In this document: positions 34,037-43,840 of the stretch, piece by piece
How the letters are laid out: each line of letters opens with the position of its first letter
Numbering within the stretch: the first letter of the stretch is position 1
From: Bog-257 sp963834135
GTDB taxonomy: Bacteria; Acidobacteriota; Terriglobia; Terriglobales; Acidobacteriaceae
DNA length: 64,000 nt
Reading direction: 5' to 3'
Assembly (NCBI GenBank): GCA_963834135.1
Contig: CAWIAN010000007.1
Coordinates: 868,001 to 932,000 of the forward strand
Position numbers and translations under genes: made by a program
Notes under the pieces: generated by a model
What the model saw: the letters and a program-made list of their open reading frames with translations, nothing else
Told to the model about the DNA's origin: nothing
Databases searched by the model: none

Positions 34037-35077
34037 TTAGCGCTCAGGTATTCTGACCTTTGCGTCCGGACGCTTGTCCAGATGAACGCTCTCGATAAAG
34101 CGCACCTTACCTTTGCTCAGCTTCATCACCAAAGACGTTGTGCGGACGCCGTCGCCGAAGAAACGCACGCCTTTCAGCAGCATTCCGTCCGTAACGCCAG
34201 TGGCGGCGAAGATGATGTTCTTGCCGGGCGCAAGCTCCTCAGCGGTATAAATTCGCTTAGGATCGGTGATACCCATATCTTTCATGCGCTCACCTTGCTC
34301 CGGGGTGTAGCCGACCAGGCGGCCAACCATGTACCCGTTCAGGCAGCGAATTGCAGCGGCAGTGATGACGCCTTCAGGAGCTCCGCCCGTGCCCATGACC
34401 GCATGAACACCCGATCCGAGCATGGAAGCCGCGACGCCCGGTGACAGATCGCCGTCCGAGATGAGCCGGATGCGAGCTCCTGCTTTGCGGATCTCGGCGA
34501 TCAGCTTCTCGTGGCGGGGACGGTCAAGGATGATGATCACCAGATCTTCGACGCGACGGCCCAACACCTTGGCAATGACATTCAGATTGTGCGCAACCGG
34601 GGCTTCCAAATCGACCACGCCTTTACACGACGGGCCGACGACAATCTTCTCCATGTAGCAGTCGGGAGCGTGCAGCAATCCGCCGCCCTCGGAAGCCGCC
34701 AGCACCGTGATCGCTCCCGGCGATCCGGTCGCACACAGGTTCGTTCCTTCCAGCGGATCGACGGCGATATCGACCGACGGATACGAGCCGCCATCATGCT
34801 TGCCGACCTTCTCTCCGATGTAGAGCATGGGCGCTTCGTCGCGCTCGCCCTCGCCAATGACAATGGTTCCGTCCATGGGCACGGAATCCATCACACCGCG
34901 CATGGCTTCAGTGGCAACCTGGTCGGCGTGCTTGCGGTCGCCTTGTCCCATTGTTTTGGCCGAGGCGATAGCCGCTTCTTCCACCACTCGCAGGAACTCC
35001 ATCGCGAGATCAGTCTCGAAGTTGGCGGTCGGAGTGTGCTTGATCTGTGGTGCGTCCATTTCTGCTTTACTGGCCAT
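34037..35077 (-). CDS. glpX: Fructose-1,6-bisphosphatase, class II
   Basis: A 346-residue enzyme from the ATG at 35077, which has GGAGG four bases upstream; the earlier codon at 35134 is unsupported. It hydrolyses fructose 1,6-bisphosphate in gluconeogenesis. Family blocks: DGTIVIGEGERDEAPMLYIG (metal site), SVDIAVDPLEGTNLCATG, and GTGGAPEGVITAAAIRCLNG. It complements isocitrate lyase elsewhere in the window in growth on acetate or fatty acids, although the two genes are 18 kb apart. Confidence 0.94.
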   Translation of the reverse strand: MASKAEMDAPQIKHTPTANFETDLAMEFLRVVEEAAIASAKTMGQGDRKHADQVATEAMRGVMDSVPMDGTIVIGEGERDEAPMLYIGEKVGKHDGGSYPSVDIAVDPLEGTNLCATGSPGAITVLAASEGGGLLHAPDCYMEKIVVGPSCKGVVDLEAPVAHNLNVIAKVLGRRVEDLVIIILDRPRHEKLIAEIRKAGARIRLISDGDLSPGVAASMLGSGVHAVMGTGGAPEGVITAAAIRCLNGYMVGRLVGYTPEQGERMKDMGITDPKRIYTAEELAPGKNIIFAATGVTDGMLLKGVRFFGDGVRTTSLVMKLSKGKVRFIESVHLDKRPDAKVRIPER

Positions 35078-35288
35078 GAAGCCTCCGGGGATATGTGCGC
35101 CTTGCCGCGCCGGAGAATGAGATGCCGGAATCACACCTCACTCTTGCGCGCCGTACGATAAAACGGGCCATTTGCCGCGTTCCTGTCATCTGGCACAAGT
35201 GCTAAGGATACACGCAGCCAGCGCATAATCGAACAGGGAAATGCTGCAGTTCAGCTTTGGAACTCGACTCTCATTCTGTTCTAAGCTA

Positions 35289-35304
35289 ACCCTATCCCCT
35301 ATCC
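35289..35304. repeat. Shared 16-mer ACCCTATCCCCTATCC
   Basis: This sequence, just beyond the stop codon of the minus-strand acyl-CoA dehydrogenase, recurs exactly at 56453-56468. It is an internal duplication of CCCTATC. Significance unknown. Confidence 0.35.
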
Positions 35305-35311
35305 ATCGCTT

Positions 35312-36490
<1,179 letters not shown>

Positions 36491-36705
36491 GGGTCTCTCT
36501 CTAGCTGGAATTGCGGATGGGGAAGAACCTTCGAGGCTATCAGGCCGCAAACGACGGGGTCAAACGAGCGGCGGGATAGGAGGTAGGAGGATTGGAAACC
36601 GGTCTCGACTAGTAACTAATCAGTTATGGAACCGCGAAAGGGGCTGTGCAGTTGCCCCGCCCAGACCGCAGACCTGGGCACCAACCGCAACCCAGAGAGC
36701 AGCGG

Positions 36706-37296
36706 CTACTGATCTTTTCTTGGCACTGGATATTTCTTGAACATCTTTTCGACGGCAGTATTCACCTGCTGCACAACTTTCTTTCTGTTATCGCTTAGCT
36801 TTTCGTTTGCGATTCCCCTCCACGCAACCTTTCGCTCGCGGGCGTCAATAAGGTCGACAATGAGTTGTCCTTTGTGCACCACGGCGGTGGTTGTCGTCCC
36901 AGGAACAGCCCCCCATACCAGAAAGCTCTGATCAAAGGGAGGAATGCCTGCCGAGTACCCGCTATAGAGGTCGGAATAAGTGACCGCCGTGTCTGTGTCA
37001 ACCCCGCCGTACATCTGAATGTAGAGGTCGGGATGCGTCGTGTCCTTTCGCAAGCCACGGGCAGTCAACTCCTCTTCGATTGCTCCGGCAATAGCGCCCA
37101 CTAGCATGGGTCGTGAGACGGCACCGTGCGGCGCGAAGGCAAACGTCCGGAAGCTAGTAAAGTTCAGGTTTTTGTCGAACTCTACTTTGATCTTTTGCGC
37201 CTCGACGGCGACCGGTAGCACAGCGAAAGCCAGAAGGATGAGCGTTAAGCGCCGAGCGACACAACAAGGTCGAGACATCTGCATTACTGCGTTCAT
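36706..37296 (-). CDS. DUF4136 secreted/envelope protein
   Basis: A 196-residue protein from the ATG at 37296, with AAGGAAA upstream. A signal peptide (LTLILLAFAVLPVAVEAQ) precedes a DUF4136 domain: FDKNLNFTSFRTFAFAPHG, then AIEEELTARGLRKDTTHPDLYI and KGQLIVDLIDARERKVAWRG. DUF4136 proteins are periplasmic or lipoproteins of unknown role. No lipobox cysteine is seen at the expected position. It is divergent from the following hypothetical gene. Confidence 0.85.
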   Translation of the reverse strand: MNAVMQMSRPCCVARRLTLILLAFAVLPVAVEAQKIKVEFDKNLNFTSFRTFAFAPHGAVSRPMLVGAIAGAIEEELTARGLRKDTTHPDLYIQMYGGVDTDTAVTYSDLYSGYSAGIPPFDQSFLVWGAVPGTTTTAVVHKGQLIVDLIDARERKVAWRGIANEKLSDNRKKVVQQVNTAVEKMFKKYPVPRKDQ

Positions 37297-37579
37297 AAGA
37301 TTTCCTTTTGGCGTGAGACACTCTGTAGCCTGTCGCGTATAGTACGACTTCACCATCAACTGTCGAAGTCAATTCAAGCGCAGGCGGGCTACACGATTGT
37401 TGCACGCCGGGCGTATTCGCGTTCCTGACCACCGTTGGGACGGCAAGCATTGTGAGCCGCTGAATGAATCACTTGTCTAAGGAGACTCCATTGCACGTGT
37501 GCTCGGCCCGATGTGCGATGCTATGCTGGACTCTCCCAATTAAGGCTGACCACTTGCCCGCAAAAGGCAGGGAGCGAAG

Positions 37580-38133
37580 ATGAGAATGTTGGTTCCACAT
37601 TGTTGATTGGGGCGATCGGCTGCGCATTATGGTCGCCCAACCTTCTGGGACAAGAAGTACAGGTTGCCTCTGACAAAGGCGTTATCACGCTGAGCGTGAT
37701 GGCCCAAAAGCCCTATGTCTCCGGCCAGAAGAAGACACCGGTGTTGAGCGTGGTCTGCCAGCGGAAAGGCAACAAAACTGTCCACGCAATCACGTTTTCG
37801 CCAGAGAGTATTCTGAGCGAGCAGGAATACTCATCCTTCGGAAACACCACGTCGTTGGTGCTGCAGATGACTATCGGTGGGCAGAAGCGACCGACCACTT
37901 GGGAATATCACAACCTGAAATCTTTCCAAGCTACCCATTCCTTTCACTCCTTCGACTATTTCGGCGAAACTGAGCCGCAGCGCATCGAGTTAATCCAAGC
38001 CCTGCTGAACGCGCCGAGCGTCTCCTTCGCCTTCACACCGTTCCTGACCGGTGTACCCAGTTCGAGCACATTTGACCTGACCGGGCTACGGACAGAGTTC
38101 GATAAACATCCTGAGTGCGCCATAAAGCGGTAG
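37580..38133 (+). CDS. Secreted hypothetical protein, probably frameshifted in the signal peptide
   Basis: The body (about 178 residues, frame ending at 38133) is a beta-rich protein of unknown family (EVQVASDKGVITLSVMAQKP; RIELIQALLNAPSVSFAF). In its frame no well-placed start codon exists except TTG at 37600 or 37603, without a ribosome site. ATG at 37580 has GGGAGCGAAG just before it but reads out of frame after nine codons. Adding one T at 37600-37601 gives MRMLVPHLLIGAIGC and a complete signal peptide ending LLGQ. I infer a one-base loss, real or from sequencing. Confidence 0.55.
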
Positions 38134-38306
38134 TACGTCAAGGTGCAAGCCGGGATCTTGTATCCTCACACAAACAATTAGGCTCCTGGTCAGGCCAATT
38201 GCATCAAGATTCGAACGCACTCCTTCGCGGTTGGCAAGAACAAGTAACACTCAAAATCTGGCCAGCGCGGCTAACGTGAGATCGGAATCCATCGCCGATC
38301 CGGTCG

Positions 38307-38954
38307 CTAGTTTGCAGGTCCGGCAAAGAGCAGCAAATTTCCATCGGGATCTTTGACCACGAAGTTCCTGGCGCCCCAGGGCTGTCTCTTTAATTTCTGC
38401 TGGAAGCTGACCCCTGCGGATTGAAACTCCAGAAAGAGTAGTTTGATCTCCTCGGCGGTGGCGACCGTCAGCGATGCCGCCAAGAGGTGCTCGCGATCGC
38501 GGACTATGGAATCGAGGACGGATTGCTCGACACACCTGAGGTTGAGACGCGCCCCGTCACGGCCCACCTGCGCGTAGTACGGAGGGTTGCCGTAGCTGAA
38601 TACCAGCGAAAATCCTAACTTCTTACAGAAGAATTCGCGTGATCTCTCGATATCGGCAACGAATAGCTGTGGCTCTGCGCCGACGATCGTCGCCTTAGCT
38701 GGCGAGGATTTCGGCTTTCGGGGTGTCGTAGCAAGTCCGGTTTTCAGGGCTTGCCAACTGTCGAAGCCATTCTTTCTGGCGACCATTTCCTGCGCATCCC
38801 TGAGCTTAAAGCTGGCCGCAAGAATCTCGGCGTCGGGCATTTTACGGAAGCGAGGCAAGAGTTCACGGATCTGCGCGGCCACGGGGTAATAGCGCTCGCG
38901 GTGCCAGCGCAGGATGAGTTTGGCTTGCTTCTTAAGATTCTCTAGATCGGGCAT
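38307..38954 (-). CDS. Glyoxalase/VOC protein with N-terminal helical domain
   Basis: A 215-residue protein from the ATG at 38954. The N-terminal 75 residues (LENLKKQAKLILRWHRERYY; LRDAQEMVARKNGFDSWQAL) form a helical domain that I recognise from acidobacterial ankyrin-repeat and VOC proteins but cannot name. A Lys/Pro/Ser linker follows, then a VOC domain (QLFVADIERSREFFCKKLGF; NFVVKDPDGNLLLFAGP). The VOC half resembles bleomycin-resistance or glyoxalase proteins. Substrate unknown; metal ligands are not all conserved, so it may be a binding protein. Cytoplasmic. Confidence 0.75.
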   Translation of the reverse strand: MPDLENLKKQAKLILRWHRERYYPVAAQIRELLPRFRKMPDAEILAASFKLRDAQEMVARKNGFDSWQALKTGLATTPRKPKSSPAKATIVGAEPQLFVADIERSREFFCKKLGFSLVFSYGNPPYYAQVGRDGARLNLRCVEQSVLDSIVRDREHLLAASLTVATAEEIKLLFLEFQSAGVSFQQKLKRQPWGARNFVVKDPDGNLLLFAGPAN

Positions 38955-39272
38955 ATAGGCCTCCACGAGGAGATCGTGTAGGTGGGCATTGCCCTTCGGC
39001 GAAGTGCCGATGCACCCTACATGCGCCGACTGCAGTATCGGCCACCGTGCGATCCGTTGTCAATTTAGCGCGATCCGGCGCCTTTAGCCGGCCACTGCCC
39101 GTCGTTGTGTGGCCTAGTGGCTCGGCGTTCGGGATTCGCTTCCAGCTTCTCTCAACGCGGGCGATAACACGGCATCGCGATTCGGCATCCAACTGACAGA
39201 AGGCGAGAATCCGCTGCCTGGTCCACGACCCCGATGGGCAAGCCGGAATTCACGCTGACACTGGAGGACTCA
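38955..39272. other. Intergenic region with an imperfect inverted repeat
   Basis: TGTAGGTGGGCAT (38977) and ATGCACCCTACA (39010) pair with one bulge around a GC-rich loop. No gene is recognised in these 318 bases. Confidence 0.35.
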
Positions 39273-39392
39273 TTGAAGACCTTAACCGTGGCAAGAAACA
39301 TTCTGGGCACAGTAGGACTGATGTTTGGGGCTTATATCTTCGTCAAGTCGATCCCCGGAGTGGTTCGCTACGTCAGAATCGTCAGGATGTAA
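39273..39392 (+). CDS. 39-residue membrane micro-protein, DUF6893-like
   Basis: A very short gene starting at TTG with a perfect GGAGG five bases upstream. An ATG at 39234 would extend it to 52 residues but has no ribosome site. The product has one hydrophobic helix (ILGTVGLMFGAYIFVKSI) followed by the ending PGVVRYVRIVRM. Similar short acidobacterial and actinobacterial proteins (DUF6893-like) end in a helix followed by a P-x-x-x-R-Y-x-R-I-x-x-M tail. It is probably an inner-membrane micro-peptide. The family match is from memory and the function unknown. Confidence 0.55.
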   Translation: MKTLTVARNILGTVGLMFGAYIFVKSIPGVVRYVRIVRM

Positions 39393-39667
39393 CGCACCGA
39401 CGGCGGAGAGTGGCCCAGGCAAGAACTGGAGTCTGGTGTTCCTGTCTCGTTAGCGGAACCAGGCTCCTTCAGAAGGCAAGATTCTTGCATGGTCCGCCCG
39501 ACATATCAGCAAGTTCATATCAACGGATACCTCAATAGGGTCCGCCGCCTACCCGAGCTTGGTCCTCTGTTGGTGATTTACTCGACGCAGACTGGCGCGC
39601 CTACCAGCCAGGATCTCGATAGCTGGACCCATCGCCGCATGTCAAACCAAAAGAGCCCAGCAGGCCG

Positions 39668-40210
39668 CTAAGCGCTTATCGATACCGCATTGCTCGATGA
39701 CTGTTGCGACGAAGCGGTCGATCCGCTGGTCTGCGCAAATTGTTCAAACTCCTGCTGCAAGCTCGTGTAAGCGGTTTGCGCGGACGTAAGGTCGCCCGAC
39801 TGCAGGGCTTGGCCTAACTGGCTCATGAGTTGGCTAAGCTGATCGCTGCTGCTCGTGCTGCTGCCGGCGCCATGATGATGATGGCCGTGGGCCTGCGTGG
39901 AATGACCCTGGAAGTCCTGCTGAATGGCGGTGAAGTCCTGCTCGGCTGCCGTGATGTTGCCCGACTGCAGGTCTTTTCCGAGCTGGGTAAATTCTTGAGC
40001 AACAGGATTCGTACTCTGGGACGATGTCGAACTGCTTTGCGGCGCGTACTGCTGCAGCGTGGCGAAGTCCGACTGTGCGGCCGACAGATTTCCAGCCTGC
40101 AGATCTTTTCCGAGCTGCTGGAACTCCTGCTGCATGAGTTGTTTCCTATTCTGCACGCTCTGAGTGTTGTAATCGAACAGACTGCTGCTGGAAATACTTG
40201 ACACTGACAT
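39668..40210 (-). CDS. Three-repeat Gln/Ser-rich protein of unknown function
   Basis: A 180-residue protein from the ATG at 40210 (GAGAGGA upstream). It contains three copies of a roughly 26-residue helical repeat: EFQQLGKDLQAGNLSAAQ, EFTQLGKDLQSGNITAAE and QLGQALQSGDLTSAQ, each continuing to a block like FATLQQ, FTAIQQ or YTSLQQ. Linkers are Ser/Thr/Gln-rich, and HGHHHHGAG between repeats 2 and 3 could bind metal. No signal peptide or membrane segment is visible. The repeats resemble short helix-turn-helix solenoid units. I do not recognise a function. Confidence 0.6.
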   Translation of the reverse strand: MSVSSISSSSLFDYNTQSVQNRKQLMQQEFQQLGKDLQAGNLSAAQSDFATLQQYAPQSSSTSSQSTNPVAQEFTQLGKDLQSGNITAAEQDFTAIQQDFQGHSTQAHGHHHHGAGSSTSSSDQLSQLMSQLGQALQSGDLTSAQTAYTSLQQEFEQFAQTSGSTASSQQSSSNAVSISA

Positions 40211-40547
40211 CGCAATCCTCTCCGGGGCCCTGGGCTCACCTGACTTATCGGCCGTCTCGTGGCTTAGTTTAATTTGCTTGAAAGCCGCAATGATTGCTGC
40301 ACGTTTCAAACCAAAGCCAGGGGGATTCGGATGGCTCTCCAATATGCATGATCGGCGGTAGTTAGGGAATTACCTTGTGGCAGAGATCCCGAACATTCTG
40401 TGCGTGCTAGGCAAGGCTCGATAGGTGACTCGGCAAACTCTGCCTAGCCTGAGATCAATCGACGGAAATCAAATCCCCACCCAAGATAAAGGTTGAAGCC
40501 GTCTGGAGCTTGCTGCATGATTAGTTCACAATCAGGTGGTGCCGAGT
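40211..40547. other. Divergent intergenic region, nothing recognised
   Basis: The 337 bases hold the promoters of two divergent genes. I see no palindrome, repeat or hexamer pair that I can defend. Confidence 0.3.
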
Positions 40548-41522
40548 ATGCGAGAGTATCAGCGGGGTCGTGATCTGTCGCGGCAACACTCTTGCCGGGT
40601 TACGGGTTATCGATCGTTACTTGCACTGGCGATCGTGCTCTACCTGATGTCGATTCCGGCAGGACTGGCCGGGCAAACCACACGGCTGCCCACGAGTATC
40701 CTGATCTGGTCCGATCCGAACGGCGGCATGATCCACCAACCAATCACATTTTATGCAGAAGTGATTGGCAACGGTGTGCTCGCGCCGACCGGCACGGTGA
40801 CCTTCAACAATCTGGGAGCGCCCATCGGCGCGGCACCCGTCGCCACCGTCACGAACACGAACTACCTGCGTTTTTCGGCTCAGTTCGACAAACCAGCCTG
40901 GAATCTTGCGGATGGTAAGGCTGTAATAACTCCGAACTACACCGCCAATCCGCTGGACGATCAAAAGACCGCCTTTCGCTATCAAAATACGGCGTCGGAT
41001 AAAGGAGCTGCTCTCTATCAGGATATCGCTGGGCTGCCGCAGGGTCAGCGGGTCACATTCAGCCTCTGGATCAAAGGCAACATCGCGAGGCATCAAGACG
41101 TTAGTATCGCAATCATCGACAATCAACACCATCGTGTCAGCGAGAATCCCTGCTACCTGACGTCAGACTGGCAAAGATGCTGGGTGACGACGGCTGAGCG
41201 GACGAGCGATGTGTTTGTTCGGATCGGGAGTACAGACACGCTGTGGGGGTGGGACGCCAGCATTTGGGGTGCTCAGGTGGAAGCAGCCGCTTCTGTCGGA
41301 CCCTACATAAGCAGTACCGACCGTCCGGCGACGGCAACCGTAGGACTTGCGTCCTTCACCACCGCGCTCGACGACGACAACAACAGCATTACCTCCGACT
41401 ATGGGGAGGGTGTCTGGTGTCCGTGCATCACAAACCCTCATGCGGATATCAGCGGGCGAATATTTCCGCTGGATTGCTTTCAATGTGCACCGGCAGTTCA
41501 GAATTGGCTACCTCAGTTTTGA
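40548..41522 (+). CDS. Secreted Ig-like/carbohydrate-binding-like protein
   Basis: A 324-residue protein from the ATG at 40548 with AGGTGG upstream. A signal peptide (LLALAIVLYLMSIPAGLAGQ) is followed by an Ig-like domain (QPITFYAEVIGNGVLAPTGT). A jelly-roll domain comes next, resembling carbohydrate-binding or phage-spike domains (ALYQDIAGLPQGQRVTFSLW; LWGWDASIWGAQVEA; GPYISSTDRPAT). The C-terminal 50 residues contain four cysteines and resemble no domain I know; this end may be altered by a frameshift but no continuation is obvious. Probably extracellular. Ligand unknown. Confidence 0.6.
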   Translation: MREYQRGRDLSRQHSCRVTGYRSLLALAIVLYLMSIPAGLAGQTTRLPTSILIWSDPNGGMIHQPITFYAEVIGNGVLAPTGTVTFNNLGAPIGAAPVATVTNTNYLRFSAQFDKPAWNLADGKAVITPNYTANPLDDQKTAFRYQNTASDKGAALYQDIAGLPQGQRVTFSLWIKGNIARHQDVSIAIIDNQHHRVSENPCYLTSDWQRCWVTTAERTSDVFVRIGSTDTLWGWDASIWGAQVEAAASVGPYISSTDRPATATVGLASFTTALDDDNNSITSDYGEGVWCPCITNPHADISGRIFPLDCFQCAPAVQNWLPQF

Positions 41523-41597
41523 AGACCAGCGCGCCGCTGTGAGTCATGCTTCCTGCACAACAGAAGACGCGTTGTGTGGAGTACGCGGCGGCTCGGA

Positions 41598-43160
41598 TTA
41601 CTTCTGCTCTTTTAACTTCTTCAGCATCTCCACGCCGTTCTTGTTGTCAGGATTCAACTCGATCGACTTAGTGTAGTTCTGGATGGCGAGTTCTTTTTGT
41701 CCGGCTTTCATGTAGGCCTCGCCCAGGCTGTCATAGCAATTCCAGAACTTGGGATACTCCCGCACATTCAACTGGAAGACCTGGATGGCTTCATGGGTCT
41801 GGTTTTTCATCAGAAGGTGATAGCCCAGTTGGTTGAGCGCAGACTCGTCGAAGTGGTACTTGTCGGCGGCGTTCGCCCGCAGATACTTGTATTCGTCGAT
41901 GGCAGCCTGCGCACCTTTGGTCATCTCGACCAGCGAAAGCGCTCCCCCGGCTTCGTCTTTTGGTGGCGTGTACTTCCAGCTATACTCGCGAGCGATACTG
42001 GCGACGAGATAGTTGCCCAGCTCCACGCCGTTATCTGAGTTGGCCATGATGGCGGCGCCCTGACCGGTGTCGCTGATCATGACGAGAATCGCCTGAAATC
42101 CTTCGTCTGCGCCATTGTGCCCAAAGGCATTCGGGTTTCCGCCCATCTTCAGGAAAAAGCCGAGGCCAGCATCGTCCAGTTGCGGCGTCAGCATCTGGCG
42201 GGTCATCGACTCGGTCAGCACGTTATTGGCTTTTCCGTTCTTCGACAAAGCGATGTTGATGGCAAACTTGGCAAGATCGGAAGAAGTCGTCCATAGACCC
42301 GCCGCTGCCATCTCCGGGTAGATATGCCACTTGCCCGGAAGGACAGTGCCATCGGCGCGTGTTCCGCTGGCGGCGAGGGCCGCCAGCGATGGCGGAAGCG
42401 GCTGCTGATAACTGCTCTGCGTCATACCGATCGGCGCGAGCACGGTATCGTGCATGAACTCCGGATACGGCTTGCCGGTCACGTCGATGATGGCCTGCTG
42501 AACGATAGTGATGCCTCCGCCGGAGTACTGCACCTTGCTGCCGGGCACGAAATCCACGCGGATCGGGTCGGTGTTGGCGGGTTTTTCGCCATTGAAGATT
42601 TGCGTCAGCGTAGGAATTGGCTCGCCCACGGCATATCCTGGAAAGCCGTGAACGGTAAGGCCGGCGGTGTGGCTGAGCAATCGGCGCAGTGTCACTTTCT
42701 GTGTCGTTGTGAACTGGTTGTCTGGCACTTTCCACGTCTTGAGATAGTCATTGATATTCGCGTCGAGCGAGAGCTTGCCGTGTTCGACGAGATAGAGAGC
42801 GCCGGTAGCATTGACCGGCTTGCTGATGGAGCCCGCCTGAAAAAGCGTTCTCGGCGTGACTGGCGTCGAGGTTCCAGCTTCGCTGACGCCGTATGTTTTC
42901 GTCCAAGCCGGCTTGAAGTCGTCGATGACCGTGACCGTGAGCCCCGGAACGTGCAGCGCGTCCATCAGTTGCTGCAAATTAAACTGGAGCGGCGGCTGGC
43001 CTCCGCTCATGGGAATGGAAACTAGTTTGTTCTCGACGCTCTGAATGCGCGCGTCACTGGAGGAGTTGATTTGCGCGACGGCGACAGCGCCAGTCAACGC
43101 AAAGCTGAGAACAAGAACAGTTGCGGCAAAAACAGGTCGCTTGGAAATTGGCAGGGGCAT
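41598..43160 (-). CDS. Class C beta-lactamase-like serine hydrolase with C-terminal TPR
   Basis: A 520-residue protein from the ATG at 43160, with GAGGAAA upstream. A signal peptide (FAATVLVLSFALTGAVAVAQ) precedes a penicillin-binding/class C fold. The nucleophile motif is SISK (Ser111-Lys114), the second motif is YSGGG in place of YxN, and the third is HNG (GHNGADEGF). The last 100 residues form TPR-like helices (WNCYDSLGEAYMKAGQKELA; NYTKSIELNPDNKNG). Such fusions are typically periplasmic D-aminopeptidase or esterase-like enzymes rather than antibiotic-resistance enzymes. Substrate unknown. Confidence 0.85.
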   Translation of the reverse strand: MPLPISKRPVFAATVLVLSFALTGAVAVAQINSSSDARIQSVENKLVSIPMSGGQPPLQFNLQQLMDALHVPGLTVTVIDDFKPAWTKTYGVSEAGTSTPVTPRTLFQAGSISKPVNATGALYLVEHGKLSLDANINDYLKTWKVPDNQFTTTQKVTLRRLLSHTAGLTVHGFPGYAVGEPIPTLTQIFNGEKPANTDPIRVDFVPGSKVQYSGGGITIVQQAIIDVTGKPYPEFMHDTVLAPIGMTQSSYQQPLPPSLAALAASGTRADGTVLPGKWHIYPEMAAAGLWTTSSDLAKFAINIALSKNGKANNVLTESMTRQMLTPQLDDAGLGFFLKMGGNPNAFGHNGADEGFQAILVMISDTGQGAAIMANSDNGVELGNYLVASIAREYSWKYTPPKDEAGGALSLVEMTKGAQAAIDEYKYLRANAADKYHFDESALNQLGYHLLMKNQTHEAIQVFQLNVREYPKFWNCYDSLGEAYMKAGQKELAIQNYTKSIELNPDNKNGVEMLKKLKEQK

Positions 43161-43296
43161 GCGTTTCCTCCGAACGAGGCGTACGGAGAGGTGTACGGAT
43201 TTCCGGCGAACGAAGTTCCCAAAACGCCCCTCCGGAGGATGAGCAGGGCAGCTGATAAGATTGCCTGTCTCAAGTTCTCGACAGAGAGGTACTCGC

Positions 43297-43791
43297 ATGA
43301 GTGGAAGCCCTTCAGACAGCCCAGTGTGGAATATCTATGGCGCAAATTGGATCGCTTATCAGCAGAATCCGCGCTTCGCCATCTATTCTCCCAACCCCTC
43401 TACCGGTTCGGAAGACGTGGTGTGGGACAAGGAGACAGGACTGGTCTGGGAACGCTCTCCCACTACGGCAAAGCAGGCCTGGGACGGGGCGATTGTGTAT
43501 TCGTTCACCACGTTAATCGCCGGGCGCTTGGGTTGGAGGCTTCCTGCGATGGAGGAGTTGTTGAGCCTGGCCGATCCAACTCAATCGAGTCCTAAGCTGC
43601 CGGTCGGTAATCCCTTCCTCGATATACAAACGGATTACTTCTACTGGTCCAGCACTCTAGGTATGTCGTCGCCGCCTCAGTACGCGTGGGGGTATAACTT
43701 TGGCACGGGAGACACAAGCAACGTCCTGAAGACGGCTGCTGCCCATATCTGGCTGGTGCGCGGCGGTTACGGCCACGACTATCCGTATTAA
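43297..43791 (+). CDS. DUF1566 (C-type-lectin-like) protein
   Basis: A 164-residue protein from the ATG at 43297 (AGAGAGG upstream). The DUF1566 pattern is present: DVVWDKETGLVWERSPTTAK, GRLGWRLPAMEELLSLADP, YFYWSSTLG and IWLVRGG at the end. No signal peptide is predicted despite the extracellular character of many family members. It is divergent from the beta-lactamase-like gene. Function unknown. Confidence 0.8.
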   Translation: MSGSPSDSPVWNIYGANWIAYQQNPRFAIYSPNPSTGSEDVVWDKETGLVWERSPTTAKQAWDGAIVYSFTTLIAGRLGWRLPAMEELLSLADPTQSSPKLPVGNPFLDIQTDYFYWSSTLGMSSPPQYAWGYNFGTGDTSNVLKTAAAHIWLVRGGYGHDYPY

Positions 43792-43840
43792 TCAGTTTTT
43801 GCGTACTATGACACAATGTGGGATATCGTCCCATCGAATT

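Noticed and set aside
39489..39671. 60-residue plus-strand frame
   Set aside because: No ribosome site, no hydrophobic segment and no recognisable pattern.
40548..41522. Frameshift at the C-terminus of the Ig-like protein
   Set aside because: The ending looks atypical, but neither other frame continues a recognisable domain, so no break is claimed.
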